From positions 372,001 to 436,000 of the forward strand of contig NZ_BSDD01000002.1 of assembly GCF_030268065.1 (NCBI RefSeq): 64,000 bases of DNA, read 5' to 3'. Under the pieces are notes generated by a model. The model worked only from the letters and a program-made list of their open reading frames with translations. It had not been told where the DNA came from and searched no databases. Both the position numbers and the translations under genes were made by a program. Source of the stretch: Geothrix rubra (lineage in GTDB: Bacteria; Acidobacteriota; Holophagae; Holophagales; Holophagaceae). Below, piece after piece: positions 19,509 to 28,552 of this stretch. Position 1 is the first letter of the stretch; the number at the start of each line of letters is the position of its first letter.

Positions 19509-20666
19509 ATGGATGTCACGCTCCCCGAGCATGTCGAAGCCCTGCGTCAGGAAGTTCGCAAGTTCGCGGAGAAGGAGATCCGGCCCCACGTCATGGCCTG
19601 GGACGAGGCCAAGACCTTCCCCATGGACGTGGTGAAGCAGCTGGGCGCCATGGGCATGATGGGCATCATCTTCCCCGAGGAGTACGGCGGCGCGGGCATG
19701 GGCTACGCCGAGTACGCCGTGGTGGTGGAGGAGCTCTCCCGGGTGGACGGCTCCGTGGGCATCACCGTGGCCGCCCACAACAGCCTGTGCTGCAACCACA
19801 TCTTCGCCATGGGCAGCGAGGCCCAGAAGCAGAATTACCTGAAGCCCCTGGCCAGCGGCCAGGCCATCGGCGCCTGGGGCCTCACGGAGCCCGGCGCCGG
19901 GAGCGACGCCGGTTCCCTGCGGACCACCGCGAAGAAGGAGGGGTCGCACTACGTCCTGAACGGGACCAAGACGTTCATCACCCATGGCACCGTGGGCGAC
20001 ATCGCCGTGGTCATGGCGCGGACCCGGCCGGCCCGGGACGGCCGCAGCAGCGCCGACGGCATCAGCGCCTTCATCCTCGAGAAGGGCATGAACGGATTCC
20101 GGCCCGGCAAGCAGGAGAACAAGCTGGGGCTGCGCGCCAGCGACACCTCCGAGCTGATCTTCGAGGACGTGAAGGTGCCCGAGGCCAACCTGCTGGGCGA
20201 GGACGGCGTGGGCTTCAAGCAGGCCATGAAGACCCTCGACGGCGGGCGCATCAGCATCGCCTCCCTCGGCCTGGGCATGGCCCAGGGCGCCTTCGAGGAG
20301 GCCCTCCGCTACAGCAAGATCCGCCACACCTTCGGCCAGCCCCTGTCCGGCCACCAGGGCATCCAGTTCAAGCTGGCGGACATGGGCACCCAGATCGAGG
20401 CGGCCCGCCTGCTGGTCTACCGCGCCGCGGGCCTGAAGGACCAGGGCAAGCCCTACGCCAAGGCGGCCAGCATGGCCAAGCTCTACAGCTCCGAAGTGGC
20501 CTGCCGCGTGGCCGACGAGGCCGTGCAGATCCTCGGCGGCTACGGCTACATCAAGGACTACCCGGTGGAGAAGTACTACCGGGACGTGAAGCTCTGCACC
20601 ATCGGCGAAGGCACCAGCGAGATCCAGCGCACCGTCATCGCGCGCTACCTGCTGGCCGAGTACTGA
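19509..20666 (+). CDS. Acyl-CoA dehydrogenase
   Basis: An FAD-dependent acyl-CoA dehydrogenase of 385 residues, typical of the short or branched-chain group. The FAD/substrate signature [16 protein letters not shown] is intact, and the C-terminal [20 protein letters not shown] and [10 protein letters not shown] blocks carry the catalytic glutamate at about residue 367. It oxidises an acyl-CoA to the 2-enoyl-CoA and passes electrons to ETF, which is not encoded here. The ATG at 19509 has a GAGGT site upstream; an ATG at 19473 would overlap the protease gene end. The isobutyryl-CoA mutase gene at 52928 hints at branched-chain acyl-CoA metabolism. Confidence 0.96.
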   Translation: MDVTLPEHVEALRQEVRKFAEKEIRPHVMAWDEAKTFPMDVVKQLGAMGMMGIIFPEEYGGAGMGYAEYAVVVEELSRVDGSVGITVAAHNSLCCNHIFAMGSEAQKQNYLKPLASGQAIGAWGLTEPGAGSDAGSLRTTAKKEGSHYVLNGTKTFITHGTVGDIAVVMARTRPARDGRSSADGISAFILEKGMNGFRPGKQENKLGLRASDTSELIFEDVKVPEANLLGEDGVGFKQAMKTLDGGRISIASLGLGMAQGAFEEALRYSKIRHTFGQPLSGHQGIQFKLADMGTQIEAARLLVYRAAGLKDQGKPYAKAASMAKLYSSEVACRVADEAVQILGGYGYIKDYPVEKYYRDVKLCTIGEGTSEIQRTVIARYLLAEY

Positions 20667-20727
20667 CATGAGCGGGGGAGGCCCGCCCGGCCGCCCCTGT
20701 TTGACCCGATTCCACTTCGAGGCACCC

Positions 20728-22743
20728 ATGCGCACCGCCCTCCTCCTCACGGCCTCCATGGCCCTGCTGGCCGCCCGGCCCATGCAGATCGACGACATGT
20801 TCAAGGTCGCCCGCGTGGCCGACCCCCAGCGCTCCGGCCGCGGGGCCCTCGCCTGGCAGGTGGGCACCGTGGACCTGGCGGCCAACACCGTGACCACCCA
20901 CCTGTGGCTGGAGACGCCCGGCGGCGAGCCGAAGGCCCTCGACCTCGGCCCCGGCAGCCAGTCCCGCCCCCGCTTCAGCCCCGACGGCGCAAGCCTGTGC
21001 TACCAGCAGGGCGGCCAGCTGTGGATCCTGGAGCTCGAAACCCGGAAGTCCCGCCAGCTCACGACCCTGGCCGGGGGCGCCTCCACGGCCCGCTGGAGCC
21101 CCGACGGCAAGTGGATCGCCTTCCTCTCCACCACCGTGCCCAGCGGCGACCCCGCGGAGAATGCCGCCTACCTGAAGGCCCGGGAGGACCGGAAGGCGGA
21201 CGGCCGCGTCATCACGAACCTGATGTTCCGCCACTGGACCGAGTGGAAGGATCCCATGCAGCGCACCCACCTCTTCGTGGTGCCCAGCGACGGGTCGGCC
21301 GCGCCGCGTGACGTGACCGCGGGCCTGGCCTATGACGTGCCCACCCCCTTCGACTTCGCCTCCGGCGACGACTTCGACTGGGCCCCGGATTCCCGCCACC
21401 TGGCCTTCGCCGCCAACCCGGCGCAGGACACGGCCGTGAGCACCAACGGCGACATCTTCGAGGTCGCCCTCGACGGCGGGAAGCCCGTGGACCTCTCCAG
21501 CTTCAACAAGGCCCAGGACACGACGCCCCGCTACACCGCCGACGGGAAGTACCTGGTCTGGCGCGCCCAGCGCGTGCCCGGCCACGAGTCCGACAAGTTC
21601 GAGCTGTGGGCCTACGACCGGGCCGCCCACAAGGTCGCGAAGACCACGAAGGACGTGGATCTCAGCGCGGGCGAGTACCACCTGGTGGCCAACGGCGTCC
21701 TCTTCAGCGCCGACCACGAGGCCCAGCTTGAGCTCTTCCGCTGGGACTGGGCCACGGGCAAGGTGGCCCAGCTCACCCATGGCCTGGCCTTCTCGGCCTT
21801 CCAGCCCCTGGATGGCACCCATGTCCTGGCCGCCCTCAGCGACACCGCCACGCCCCCGGACATCTACACCGTGGATCTCGGCACCGGTGCCAGGACCCGC
21901 GTGAGCCGCCACAACGAGGCCCTCGCGAAGGACCTCGGCCTGAACCGGGCGGAGAGCTTCTGGTTCACCGGCGCCGCGGGCAAGGGCGGGAAGGCGCCCC
22001 GGGTCCAGGCCCTGGTGGTGAAGCCCGTGGGCTTCGACCCCAGGAAGACCTATCCCATGGCCTTCCTCATCCACGGCGGCCCCCAGGGCCAGTGGGATGA
22101 CATGTGGAGCTACCGCTGGAACCCCGAGGTGTGGGCCAATGCCGGACACGGCTTCGTCACCGTGATGGTGAACCCCCGGGGCTCCACGGGCCGCGGCCAG
22201 GCCTTCTGCAACGAGATCAGCGGCGACTGGAACGGCGCGGTCATGGGCGACCTCCTGAAGGGCCTCGACGCCGCCCTCAAGCGGTACCCCAACGTGGATC
22301 CCAAGCGCGTCGCCGCCGCGGGCGCCAGCTACGGCGGCTACGCCATCAACTGGATCGCCGGCCACTACGCGGACCGCTTCGCCTGCTTCGTGAGCCACGA
22401 CGGCGTCTACAACCTCGACTCCATGACCACCACCACCGAGGAGCTGTGGTTCCCCCGGTGGGAGAACAAGGGCTGGCCCTGGGAGAACCGGAAGCTCTAC
22501 GAGAGCGCCAGCCCCCACCTGGCCGCGGCCCACTTCAAGAAGCCCATGCTCGTCGTCCAGGGGGAGCAGGACTTCCGCGTGCCCATCGAGGAGGGCCTCC
22601 AGAACTTCCAGGCCCACCAGCTGCGCGGCATCCCCAGCGAGCTGCTCTACTTCCCCAGCGAGGGCCACTTCGTCCTCAAGCCCGCCAACTCCAAGCTCTG
22701 GCACGAGACCGTGCTGGGCTGGATCGAGCGCTGGACGAAGTAG
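20728..22743 (+). CDS. Secreted S9 family prolyl-oligopeptidase-type peptidase
   Basis: The product, 671 residues, is a dipeptidyl/acylaminoacyl peptidase. It begins with a signal peptide (MRTALLLTASMALLAARP). The first ~400 residues are a WD40-like beta propeller with repeated SPDG blocks (PRFSPDGASL, ARWSPDGKWI). The alpha/beta hydrolase domain has the nucleophile serine at about 534 (GASYGGYAINW), aspartate at about 615 (GEQDFRVP) and histidine at about 647 (SEGHFVLK). It probably degrades peptides in the periplasm or outside the cell. The start is the ATG at 20728, just after a GAGG site. It is the last gene of the plus-strand run. Confidence 0.95.
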   Translation: MRTALLLTASMALLAARPMQIDDMFKVARVADPQRSGRGALAWQVGTVDLAANTVTTHLWLETPGGEPKALDLGPGSQSRPRFSPDGASLCYQQGGQLWILELETRKSRQLTTLAGGASTARWSPDGKWIAFLSTTVPSGDPAENAAYLKAREDRKADGRVITNLMFRHWTEWKDPMQRTHLFVVPSDGSAAPRDVTAGLAYDVPTPFDFASGDDFDWAPDSRHLAFAANPAQDTAVSTNGDIFEVALDGGKPVDLSSFNKAQDTTPRYTADGKYLVWRAQRVPGHESDKFELWAYDRAAHKVAKTTKDVDLSAGEYHLVANGVLFSADHEAQLELFRWDWATGKVAQLTHGLAFSAFQPLDGTHVLAALSDTATPPDIYTVDLGTGARTRVSRHNEALAKDLGLNRAESFWFTGAAGKGGKAPRVQALVVKPVGFDPRKTYPMAFLIHGGPQGQWDDMWSYRWNPEVWANAGHGFVTVMVNPRGSTGRGQAFCNEISGDWNGAVMGDLLKGLDAALKRYPNVDPKRVAAAGASYGGYAINWIAGHYADRFACFVSHDGVYNLDSMTTTTEELWFPRWENKGWPWENRKLYESASPHLAAAHFKKPMLVVQGEQDFRVPIEEGLQNFQAHQLRGIPSELLYFPSEGHFVLKPANSKLWHETVLGWIERWTK

Positions 22744-22760
22744 GTCAATCGAAAAGCGTC

Positions 22761-22809
22761 GCCACGAAGACCGCGAAGGGAGGCACCCTTGCTTTGCGGT
22801 CTTCGTGGC
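22761..22809. terminator. Long inverted repeat between convergent S9 peptidase and folK
   Basis: Two 18-base arms, 22761-22778 and 22792-22809, are complementary except for one position (GCCACGAAGACCGCGAAG against CTTTGCGGTCTTCGTGGC), with a 13-base loop. The structure sits between the ends of two converging genes and abuts the folK stop codon. It would work as a bidirectional terminator, though no T run follows. Its sequence may also be a dispersed repeat family of the genome, as a related inverted repeat lies 500 bases away. Confidence 0.6.
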
Positions 22810-23279
22810 TAGTTTCTGGGGATGACGCCGCCGCAGGCGCCGGGATCGGAGAGGGCGCGCCAGGGCTCCAGCACGAAGGGGCGGCTGAAGGCCCGGGGGT
22901 GGGGCAGTTCCAGGGTGAGCTCCGGCCCCAGGGCGCCCAGATCCTCCGGCGCGGGCCAGGTCCAGCGCCCCGGCGGCCCGTCGGTGGTGATGAGGTCCAG
23001 GTCCAGGGTGCGGGGCGCATTGCGGCCCGCCGTGCGGTCCCGGCCCTGGGCCAGCTCCAGGCGCAGCAGGGCTTCCAGCAGACGGCGCGGGTCCGCCTCC
23101 TCTGTCACGAGGACCGCCACCGTGTTCAGGTAGGCCGGACCGCGTCCCGATTCGTCCGGCGTCTCCATCACGAGGGGCGAGGGCACCACGCCCCCCAGCG
23201 TCCGCAGGGCCGCCAGCCCCGCCGCCAGGTGCGCCCGGCGGTCGCCGAGGTTCGAGCCGAGGGCGACGACGGCCTTCAT
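22809..23279 (-). CDS. folK: 6-hydroxymethyl-dihydropterin pyrophosphokinase
   Basis: The enzyme transfers pyrophosphate from ATP to 6-hydroxymethyl-7,8-dihydropterin in folate synthesis. The 156 residues contain the family opening VVALGSNLGDR, the middle block GPAYLNTVAVL, and the metal/ATP block RTLDLDLI (as APRTLDLDLIT). ELPHPR near the C terminus is also characteristic. It is the last gene of a minus-strand run starting with msrQ, separated from queF by a repeat-rich 73-base gap. No other folate gene is in the window. Confidence 0.95.
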   Translation of the reverse strand: MKAVVALGSNLGDRRAHLAAGLAALRTLGGVVPSPLVMETPDESGRGPAYLNTVAVLVTEEADPRRLLEALLRLELAQGRDRTAGRNAPRTLDLDLITTDGPPGRWTWPAPEDLGALGPELTLELPHPRAFSRPFVLEPWRALSDPGACGGVIPRN

Positions 23280-23281
23280 GG

Positions 23282-23354
23282 GAACCGCGAATGAACGCGA
23301 ATGGAGGCGAATGGAGGAATCGCTTTCGCGCTGATTCGCGCCCTTCGCGGTTTC
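23282..23354. repeat. Imperfect inverted repeat between folK and queF
   Basis: The left arm GAACCGCGAATGAACGCGAA and the right arm, read in reverse, GAAACCGCGAAGGGCGCGAA match closely. The left part also contains the tandem short motif GCGAATGNA three times. The element fills the whole gap between folK and queF. With the hairpin at 22761 it suggests a family of small palindromic intergenic elements (REP-like). Confidence 0.55.
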
Positions 23355-23766
23355 ATCGCTTCTCGCCGTGTTCCGCCGTGACCAGCGTCCGGATGCCGCC
23401 GCGGATGAGGAAGTCGCCCTCGACGCGCATCCACTGGGGCTGCGTGGCCTTCACCAGGTCGTCGAGGATCTGGTTGGTGACGGCCTCGTGGAAGGCGCCC
23501 TTGTCCCGGAAGCTCCAGAGGTAGAGCTTCAGCGACTTCGACTCCACGCAGAGCTGGTCCGGCTGGTACTGGATGCGGAGCTTGGCGAAGTCCGGCTGCC
23601 CCGTGAGGGGACAGAGGCAGGTGAACTCCTCCGTCTCGAAGGTGATGGTGAAGGGGCGCCCCGGCCGGGGGCTGGCAAACGTGTCCAGCTCTCCCGTGGG
23701 CCGCGTGACGACGAAGTGGGGGAGCGGATCGGGGAGCGATGCCTGGGGAGCTTTCCGAGTGGCCAT
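23353..23766 (-). CDS. queF: NADPH-dependent 7-cyano-7-deazaguanine reductase
   Basis: QueF reduces preQ0 to preQ1 in queuosine synthesis, in the cytoplasm. The 137-residue size is that of the short, unimodular QueF form. The catalytic cysteine is at about residue 52 in LCPLTGQPDF, with the paired aspartate at about 59. The signature block ESKSLKLYLWSFRDKGAFHE, which binds NADPH and substrate, is complete. I chose the ATG at 23766; an upstream in-frame start at 23796 is possible. Together with queC upstream in the same run, two preQ1-pathway enzymes are covered. Confidence 0.96.
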   Translation of the reverse strand: MATRKAPQASLPDPLPHFVVTRPTGELDTFASPRPGRPFTITFETEEFTCLCPLTGQPDFAKLRIQYQPDQLCVESKSLKLYLWSFRDKGAFHEAVTNQILDDLVKATQPQWMRVEGDFLIRGGIRTLVTAEHGEKR

Positions 23767-23831
23767 GGTCCATCCAGCAGAAGAGGGGTGAGGCAAACGT
23801 CAAGGTTAGCCATTCTCCCGGAAAAAGCGCG

Positions 23832-25361
23832 TCATACGCCCCTGGCGGAGGCGCCCCCATGGGCCAGGGGCATGGGCTTCAGGCCCACCGGCTGGCGGGG
23901 ATGCCGGTTGTAGGGCGCCGCGGCGCCCACCCGCTTCGAGGTGAAGTAGCGCTTGGCGGCCCACACCATGGGCAGGTGGCGAAGGAGGTGCCAGAGGCTC
24001 CACCGGTGTTCCCAGAGGCGGCGGACGAACCGCCGGTGGTAGGGCCTGCTCTTGTAGAACCGCTCGATGTGGCCGTTGTAGAGCGCATCCATCTGCTCCC
24101 GGGATTCGAAGCCCTTCGGCAGGAACACCGGGTTGACGCAGTTGAGCAGCCGCCAATCCTCGTTGAACTCCCCCTCCCGGCCCGCCACGCACTCGGCCCA
24201 GAGGGGCGCCCCGTGGAGGGGGCTGAATTTCGTGAGGTTCATGTCATCGAGATCCAGGGAGAGGATGAAGTCGCTGGTCCGCCGGAAGGTCTCCGGCGTC
24301 TCCCCGGGCAGGCCGAAGATGAACAGGCCCTTGGCCCGGAGGCCGGCGGCGTGGACCCGCGCCACCGTGTCGCGCACGGCCTCGAGGGTCACGCCGGCCT
24401 TGTGGCGCGCCATCAGGCCGGGATCCGCGCTCTCCACGCCGAAGCTGACCATGACGCACCCGGCCTTCTTCAGCAGGCGAAGCAGTTCGTCCGAGGTGTG
24501 GCCCGCCCGGATGATGCAGTTGAAGCCCATGCCGAGGGGCTCGTCGAGGAGGCGCTGGCACAGCTCCGACACGCGCCCCTGGTGGGCGGTGAAGAGGTCG
24601 TCGTAGAAGTTGACGTGGCGCACGCCGAAGCGGTCCCGCAGGTGCTTCATGTGGGCATGGATGTAGGCCGGGCTGTTGAACCGGTACTGGTGCTCGAAGA
24701 CCGTCCGGTCGCAGAAGGAGCAGGTGTAGGGGCAGCCCCGGGAGGTGATCATGGTGGCCCCGTACCGCTGGACGTAGCTGAAGAGCGGCAGGTGGTAGCC
24801 CTTGGGGAAGGCGGCCAGCTTCTCGTAGGCGGGGAACGGGAGGTCATCCAGATTCTGGAGCCGCGGCCGGCGCGGATTGGTGACGATGCGTTCCCCGTCG
24901 CGCCACACCAGGTTGGGGATGTCGGCCAGGGCCTTCCCCTCCGCCAGATCCAGCAGCGGGCCTTCGCCCTCGCCCAGGCAGAGGAGGTCCAGCTCGGGGA
25001 AGCTCTCCAGGAGCGGGGCCCCCAGGCTCGAGGCGTGCACACTGCCCACCACCACGCGCAGGCCCGGCCGGGCCGCCTTCAGGAAGGTCGCCAGGTCCAC
25101 CGCATCCATGAACCCGGACGTGGTGGCGGAGAACCCCACCAGGTCCGGCCCCGTGGCCAGGATCTCGGCCGCCTGGCCCTCCAGCGTGGCCGGGGCCAGG
25201 GGTCCGAGGCAGTCGTAGACGGCCGTGGGATGCCCATGCTGTTCCAGCCAGGCGGCCAGCGACAGGATGCCGAGCGGGGCCATCCGGTTGGCCAGCACGG
25301 AGAAGTCCGGCTGCCCGGGAATGAAGTTGAACCCCGAGGGCTGGACCAAGGTCACACGCAT
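23832..25361 (-). CDS. B12-binding radical SAM protein, function unknown
   Basis: The 509-residue enzyme has an N-terminal cobalamin-binding-like Rossmann domain (about 1-150, opening MRVTLVQPSGFNFIPGQ, with LVGFSATTSGF and GSVHASSLG) and a central radical SAM domain. The 4Fe-4S cysteines are at about 210, 214 and 217 (CPYTCSFC). The motifs VSFGVESADP and FIFGLPGETPET are usual in this class. The N-terminal domain lacks a clear DxHxxG, as in many BchE-like proteins, so cobalamin may be bound base-off without the histidine or not at all. The C-terminal ~120 residues are basic and unrecognised. It lies between queC and queF on the same strand. Substrate unknown; lipid, tetrapyrrole or nucleoside modification are all open. 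Confidence 0.85.
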   Translation of the reverse strand: MRVTLVQPSGFNFIPGQPDFSVLANRMAPLGILSLAAWLEQHGHPTAVYDCLGPLAPATLEGQAAEILATGPDLVGFSATTSGFMDAVDLATFLKAARPGLRVVVGSVHASSLGAPLLESFPELDLLCLGEGEGPLLDLAEGKALADIPNLVWRDGERIVTNPRRPRLQNLDDLPFPAYEKLAAFPKGYHLPLFSYVQRYGATMITSRGCPYTCSFCDRTVFEHQYRFNSPAYIHAHMKHLRDRFGVRHVNFYDDLFTAHQGRVSELCQRLLDEPLGMGFNCIIRAGHTSDELLRLLKKAGCVMVSFGVESADPGLMARHKAGVTLEAVRDTVARVHAAGLRAKGLFIFGLPGETPETFRRTSDFILSLDLDDMNLTKFSPLHGAPLWAECVAGREGEFNEDWRLLNCVNPVFLPKGFESREQMDALYNGHIERFYKSRPYHRRFVRRLWEHRWSLWHLLRHLPMVWAAKRYFTSKRVGAAAPYNRHPRQPVGLKPMPLAHGGASARGV

Positions 25362-25450
25362 GGGTCACCTGGAAGGAGGGCCAGGCCCGTGTCCACGACC
25401 TGACGGGGTACCGCCCCCGACGATACCACCGGGCCGACGGCCGCCCCGCC

Positions 25451-26158
25451 CTACCGGGGTCCGGGCGCCAGCTCGTCCGGGATGAAGGCGTACGGGATGG
25501 GGTCGGGGAGCCCCGCCTCCTTGAACCCCCGCAGCCGCAGGGCGCAGGAGTCGCAGCGGCCGCAGGCCCGGTCCTCGCCCTGGTAGCAGGACCAGCTCAG
25601 GTGGAGGGGGGCGCCGAGCGCCATCCCCTTCCGTACGATGTCGGACTTGCGGAGGTGCAGGAGGGGCGCGTGGAAGGCCAGCCGCGTCTCGGGCTTCGTG
25701 CCGAGGTTGGCGGTCTGCTCGAAGCTCCGCAGGAAGGCCTCGCGGCAGTCGGGGTAGCCGCTGCTGTCCTCCTCCACGAAGCCCACGAAGATGGCGCTGG
25801 CCCGCAGGACTTCGGCCCAGCTCACGCAGGTGGCCAGCAGGTGCGCGTTGCGGAAGGGCACGTAGCTCACGGGCACCCCCGCGCGGTCCGGATCGCCCTC
25901 GGGCAGGGCGATGGACGGATCCGTCAGCGCCGAGCCGCCGATGGCCTTGAGCGAGTCGAAGCCGATGATGAGCCGCCGCGCCGCCGGCACGCCGTAGAAG
26001 TCTGCGATATCGCGAAAAGCGCGCTTTTCGCGCTCCTGGGTGCGCTGGCCGTAGTCCGCGTGGAGCAGGGCCAGCTCGAAGCCCGCGGCCCGGGCCATGG
26101 CCGCGGTGACGCAGGAGTCCATGCCCCCGGAGAGGGAGACGACGGCGAGGTCAGCCAT
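25451..26158 (-). CDS. queC: 7-cyano-7-deazaguanine synthase
   Basis: QueC makes preQ0 from 7-carboxy-7-deazaguanine, ammonia and ATP. The 235 residues have the ATP pyrophosphatase motif SGGMDS at about 10-15 and the C-terminal zinc-binding cysteines in SCYQGEDRACGRCDSC. Both are hallmarks of the family. The start overlaps the end of the upstream acyltransferase by eight bases, so the two are co-translated. Sharing a run with queF supports a role in queuosine synthesis. Confidence 0.97.
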   Translation of the reverse strand: MADLAVVSLSGGMDSCVTAAMARAAGFELALLHADYGQRTQEREKRAFRDIADFYGVPAARRLIIGFDSLKAIGGSALTDPSIALPEGDPDRAGVPVSYVPFRNAHLLATCVSWAEVLRASAIFVGFVEEDSSGYPDCREAFLRSFEQTANLGTKPETRLAFHAPLLHLRKSDIVRKGMALGAPLHLSWSCYQGEDRACGRCDSCALRLRGFKEAGLPDPIPYAFIPDELAPGPR

Positions 26159-26870
26159 GGGCCACCGCCTCGGCCCACTGCTCCAGCTCGTCCATCTCGC
26201 CCTGCAGCCGGGCGGTCTCCGGACCGTCGTCGCCCTTCGGCGGCAGCTGGTAGGGCACGCCGTACCGGATGGTGCAGGTGGCGAACGGCATCGGGATCAC
26301 CATGCGGTCCCAGGTCTTCAACTCGAAGCTGCGGTCGAAGGCCAGGCTCACGGGCACGATCCAGGCGCCGGTCTTGCGGGCCAGGGCCACGGTGCCGGGC
26401 TTCAGCGCCATGAGGGGGCCGCGGGGGCCGTCGGGGGTGATGCCGAAGTCCCAGCCCTGCTTCACGGCCTGGATCATGCGCACCAGGGCCCGCGCGCCGT
26501 CCTCGCTGGCGGTGCCGCGCACGGCGTGGATGCCGAACCAGCGCCAGGTGGCGGCGCTGCGCTCGCCGTCCCGGCTGTCGCTGGAGAGGATGGCCACGCC
26601 CCGGGCCTCGCCGGCGGCGGTGCGGCGGCGGAAGGGATAGGCCAGCGGCATCATGAAGAGGCGCCGGTGCCAGAAGGCCAGGATGAAGCGCTCGTCCCGG
26701 TCCGCGAGGGCCTCCACGGGCTCGAACCCCTCCCGCTTCACCCGCAGGGTGTAGGACCAGAGCTTGATGAGGCCCGCTCCCAGGAAGGGCACGGCGCGGA
26801 AAGCCAGCCACACCGAGAACGGCGAGCCCAGGGGGCGTCCCCGCTCCGCGATCGCGACCCCGCCGGCCAT
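26151..26870 (-). CDS. DUF374 lysophospholipid acyltransferase-like protein
   Basis: A 239-residue membrane-associated acyltransferase of the DUF374 group, related to LPLAT/LpxL-type enzymes. It has an N-terminal hydrophobic segment (about 19-40), the active-site-like block FWHRRLFMMPL, the motif LSSDSRDGE, and the family signature GITPDGPRGP. It probably transfers an acyl chain to a lipid A or phospholipid precursor at the inner membrane. The ATG at 26870 overlaps the hslO stop by one base (TGATG), showing translational coupling. Confidence 0.88.
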   Translation of the reverse strand: MAGGVAIAERGRPLGSPFSVWLAFRAVPFLGAGLIKLWSYTLRVKREGFEPVEALADRDERFILAFWHRRLFMMPLAYPFRRRTAAGEARGVAILSSDSRDGERSAATWRWFGIHAVRGTASEDGARALVRMIQAVKQGWDFGITPDGPRGPLMALKPGTVALARKTGAWIVPVSLAFDRSFELKTWDRMVIPMPFATCTIRYGVPYQLPPKGDDGPETARLQGEMDELEQWAEAVAHG

Positions 26871-27706
26871 CAGCCCTCCTCCCCGAGGAGATCCTCGCGG
26901 CTCACCGGGTACATCGTGCCGCAGTAGTCGCAGCGGACCTCCACGGGGCCGGGCTCGCGGAAGAGGTCCTCCTTCTGGTCCTTCGGGAAGGTGCGGAGGG
27001 TGGCGAGCAGCGCCTCGCGGCTGCAGCGGCAGCGGTAGTGGAGCTCCGAGGTGGACTGGAGCTCGGTGCCCTGGCCCTGGGCCACCCAGGCCGCGAGGAA
27101 GTCCGGCGTGCGCTCCCAGAGGGGCACCACCTCGAGGCCCTCGATCGCCTGCACCAGCCGCGCCAGCCGCTCGGGCGGACACGCGGGCAGGGGCTCCACG
27201 AGCAGGCCGCCGGCCTCGCCCGTGCCCGGGTCGCACCAGAGCGTGACGCTGGCCTGCACCTGCTCCGACTGCTGCAGGTAGTGCTCGATCTGGGTCTGGA
27301 TGCCCCCCGCCACCAGGGGCAGGGTCCCGATGTAGGGCTGCCCGGTGGGATTGGAACGCATCACCTGGAAGACGCCGGGGCCCGCGATCCAGTCCCCCGC
27401 CTCGGGCGCGCCGAGATCCAGGACCCCCCGGAGGGTGCCATCGGGCCAGCTGTCCGCCACCACGGCCTTGGCCCGGCCCCCGCCCTTGAGCAGCAGCTGG
27501 AGCCGCTCCGCGAAGAGCGTGCGGCTCTGGAGGAGGGCCGCCGACGCCAGCATCTCCGTCAGGCAGGCACAGGCCTCGGGCTCGAGGTGGGGGTGGCCCC
27601 GGCGCACACCGTCCCAGAGGGGACCGGCATCGAGGGAGGAGAGGCGGATGTGGCCGTCCTGGGTGAGGGCCTTGGTCACCCGGGCCTGGGGGTTCGCGTC
27701 GTTCAT
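26870..27706 (-). CDS. hslO: Redox-regulated chaperone Hsp33
   Basis: Hsp33 is a cytoplasmic holdase activated by oxidation, for example by hypochlorous acid. The 278-residue protein has the expected length. The C-terminal zinc centre has the four cysteines as CRCSRE (CxC) and CDYCG (CxxC), separated by about 30 residues, so redox switching should be intact. GTLRGVLDLG and related middle blocks are typical. It follows msrQ by 59 bases and precedes the acyltransferase with a one-base overlap. The msrQ neighbour also deals with oxidised proteins, so a shared stress response is plausible. Confidence 0.96.
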   Translation of the reverse strand: MNDANPQARVTKALTQDGHIRLSSLDAGPLWDGVRRGHPHLEPEACACLTEMLASAALLQSRTLFAERLQLLLKGGGRAKAVVADSWPDGTLRGVLDLGAPEAGDWIAGPGVFQVMRSNPTGQPYIGTLPLVAGGIQTQIEHYLQQSEQVQASVTLWCDPGTGEAGGLLVEPLPACPPERLARLVQAIEGLEVVPLWERTPDFLAAWVAQGQGTELQSTSELHYRCRCSREALLATLRTFPKDQKEDLFREPGPVEVRCDYCGTMYPVSREDLLGEEG

Positions 27707-27765
27707 GGAGCCTGCGGGGAAGGGCCGGGTCCGTCCGCGAGGGCGGCCGCCGGCGGCGGAACCCT

Positions 27766-28368
27766 CTATTGTGCCCGCGCCGGGCGGCGGGGCGGCCAGG
27801 GAATCCTCAGGAGGAGGAGGACCGCCACCGGCCCGCCCAGCAGGAGCACGCGGGGGTCCCGGAAGCCCACCTTCGCCTTCCAGGCGAAGTGCAGGACGCC
27901 CAGGAGCGCGGCGAGGTAGGCCAGCCGGTGCAGGCGCTTCCAGTTGCGTCCCAGGCGCCGCTGCCAGCCCTTCGTGCTCGTGAGGGCCAGGGGGAGCAGG
28001 GTCAGCCAGGTGGCCATGCCCACGAGGATGAAGGGGCGCTTGGCGATGTCCCGGGCCAGTTCCGCGGGACGGAAGCCCTGGTCCAGGCCCGTGTAGACCA
28101 GCAGGTGGAGGCAGCCGTAGGCGAAGGCCCAGAGCCCCAGCGGGCGCTTCAGGGCCACCCACCCGGACCAGCGGGTGACCCGCTGGAGGGGCGCCATGGC
28201 CAGCGAGGTCGCCAGGAGGGCCAGGGTCCACCAGCCGCAGGTGTCGATGAGCTTCTCCACCGGGTTGGCCGTGAGGATGGCGAAGTCCTGGCGGAGGAGG
28301 CCCCAGCCCAGCCGGAGCAGCGGCAGGACGGGCAGCCATCGGGCGAGGTGGGGAAGCACGCGGCGCAT
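27766..28368 (-). CDS. msrQ: Methionine sulfoxide reductase heme-binding membrane subunit MsrQ
   Basis: MsrQ (YedZ) is the inner-membrane b-type heme protein that passes electrons from the quinone pool to MsrP. The 200-residue chain has about six hydrophobic helices and the family blocks GLWAFAYGCLHLLVY, RPFILVGMATW and WKRLHRLAYLAALLGVLHF, which hold the heme-ligating histidines. It is first in a minus-strand run. Its partner msrP lies on the same strand at 29110 but a plus-strand gene sits between them, an unusual split of the msrPQ pair. Confidence 0.95.
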   Translation of the reverse strand: MRRVLPHLARWLPVLPLLRLGWGLLRQDFAILTANPVEKLIDTCGWWTLALLATSLAMAPLQRVTRWSGWVALKRPLGLWAFAYGCLHLLVYTGLDQGFRPAELARDIAKRPFILVGMATWLTLLPLALTSTKGWQRRLGRNWKRLHRLAYLAALLGVLHFAWKAKVGFRDPRVLLLGGPVAVLLLLRIPWPPRRPARAQ

Positions 28369-28552
28369 GGGCCCTCCAGGGATTTGCCGTTCCGGGTTCC
28401 AGCCTTCATAATCGGGGATTCTGGGCTTTTCGGATTGCGCTGACCCGCAGTGCAAGATGGTGGCGCACGTCCCGACGGTTCCCGTCCAGGATGCCCCCGC
28501 GCCGTCCCACGGCCGCCCGGATGCCTTCCTGCTCCCCCTCCCGGAACCCGCC

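Noticed and set aside
23767-23831. preQ1 riboswitch before queF
   Set aside because: I looked for the short preQ1-I type pattern upstream of queF and did not find it; the gap is short and also follows the radical SAM gene.
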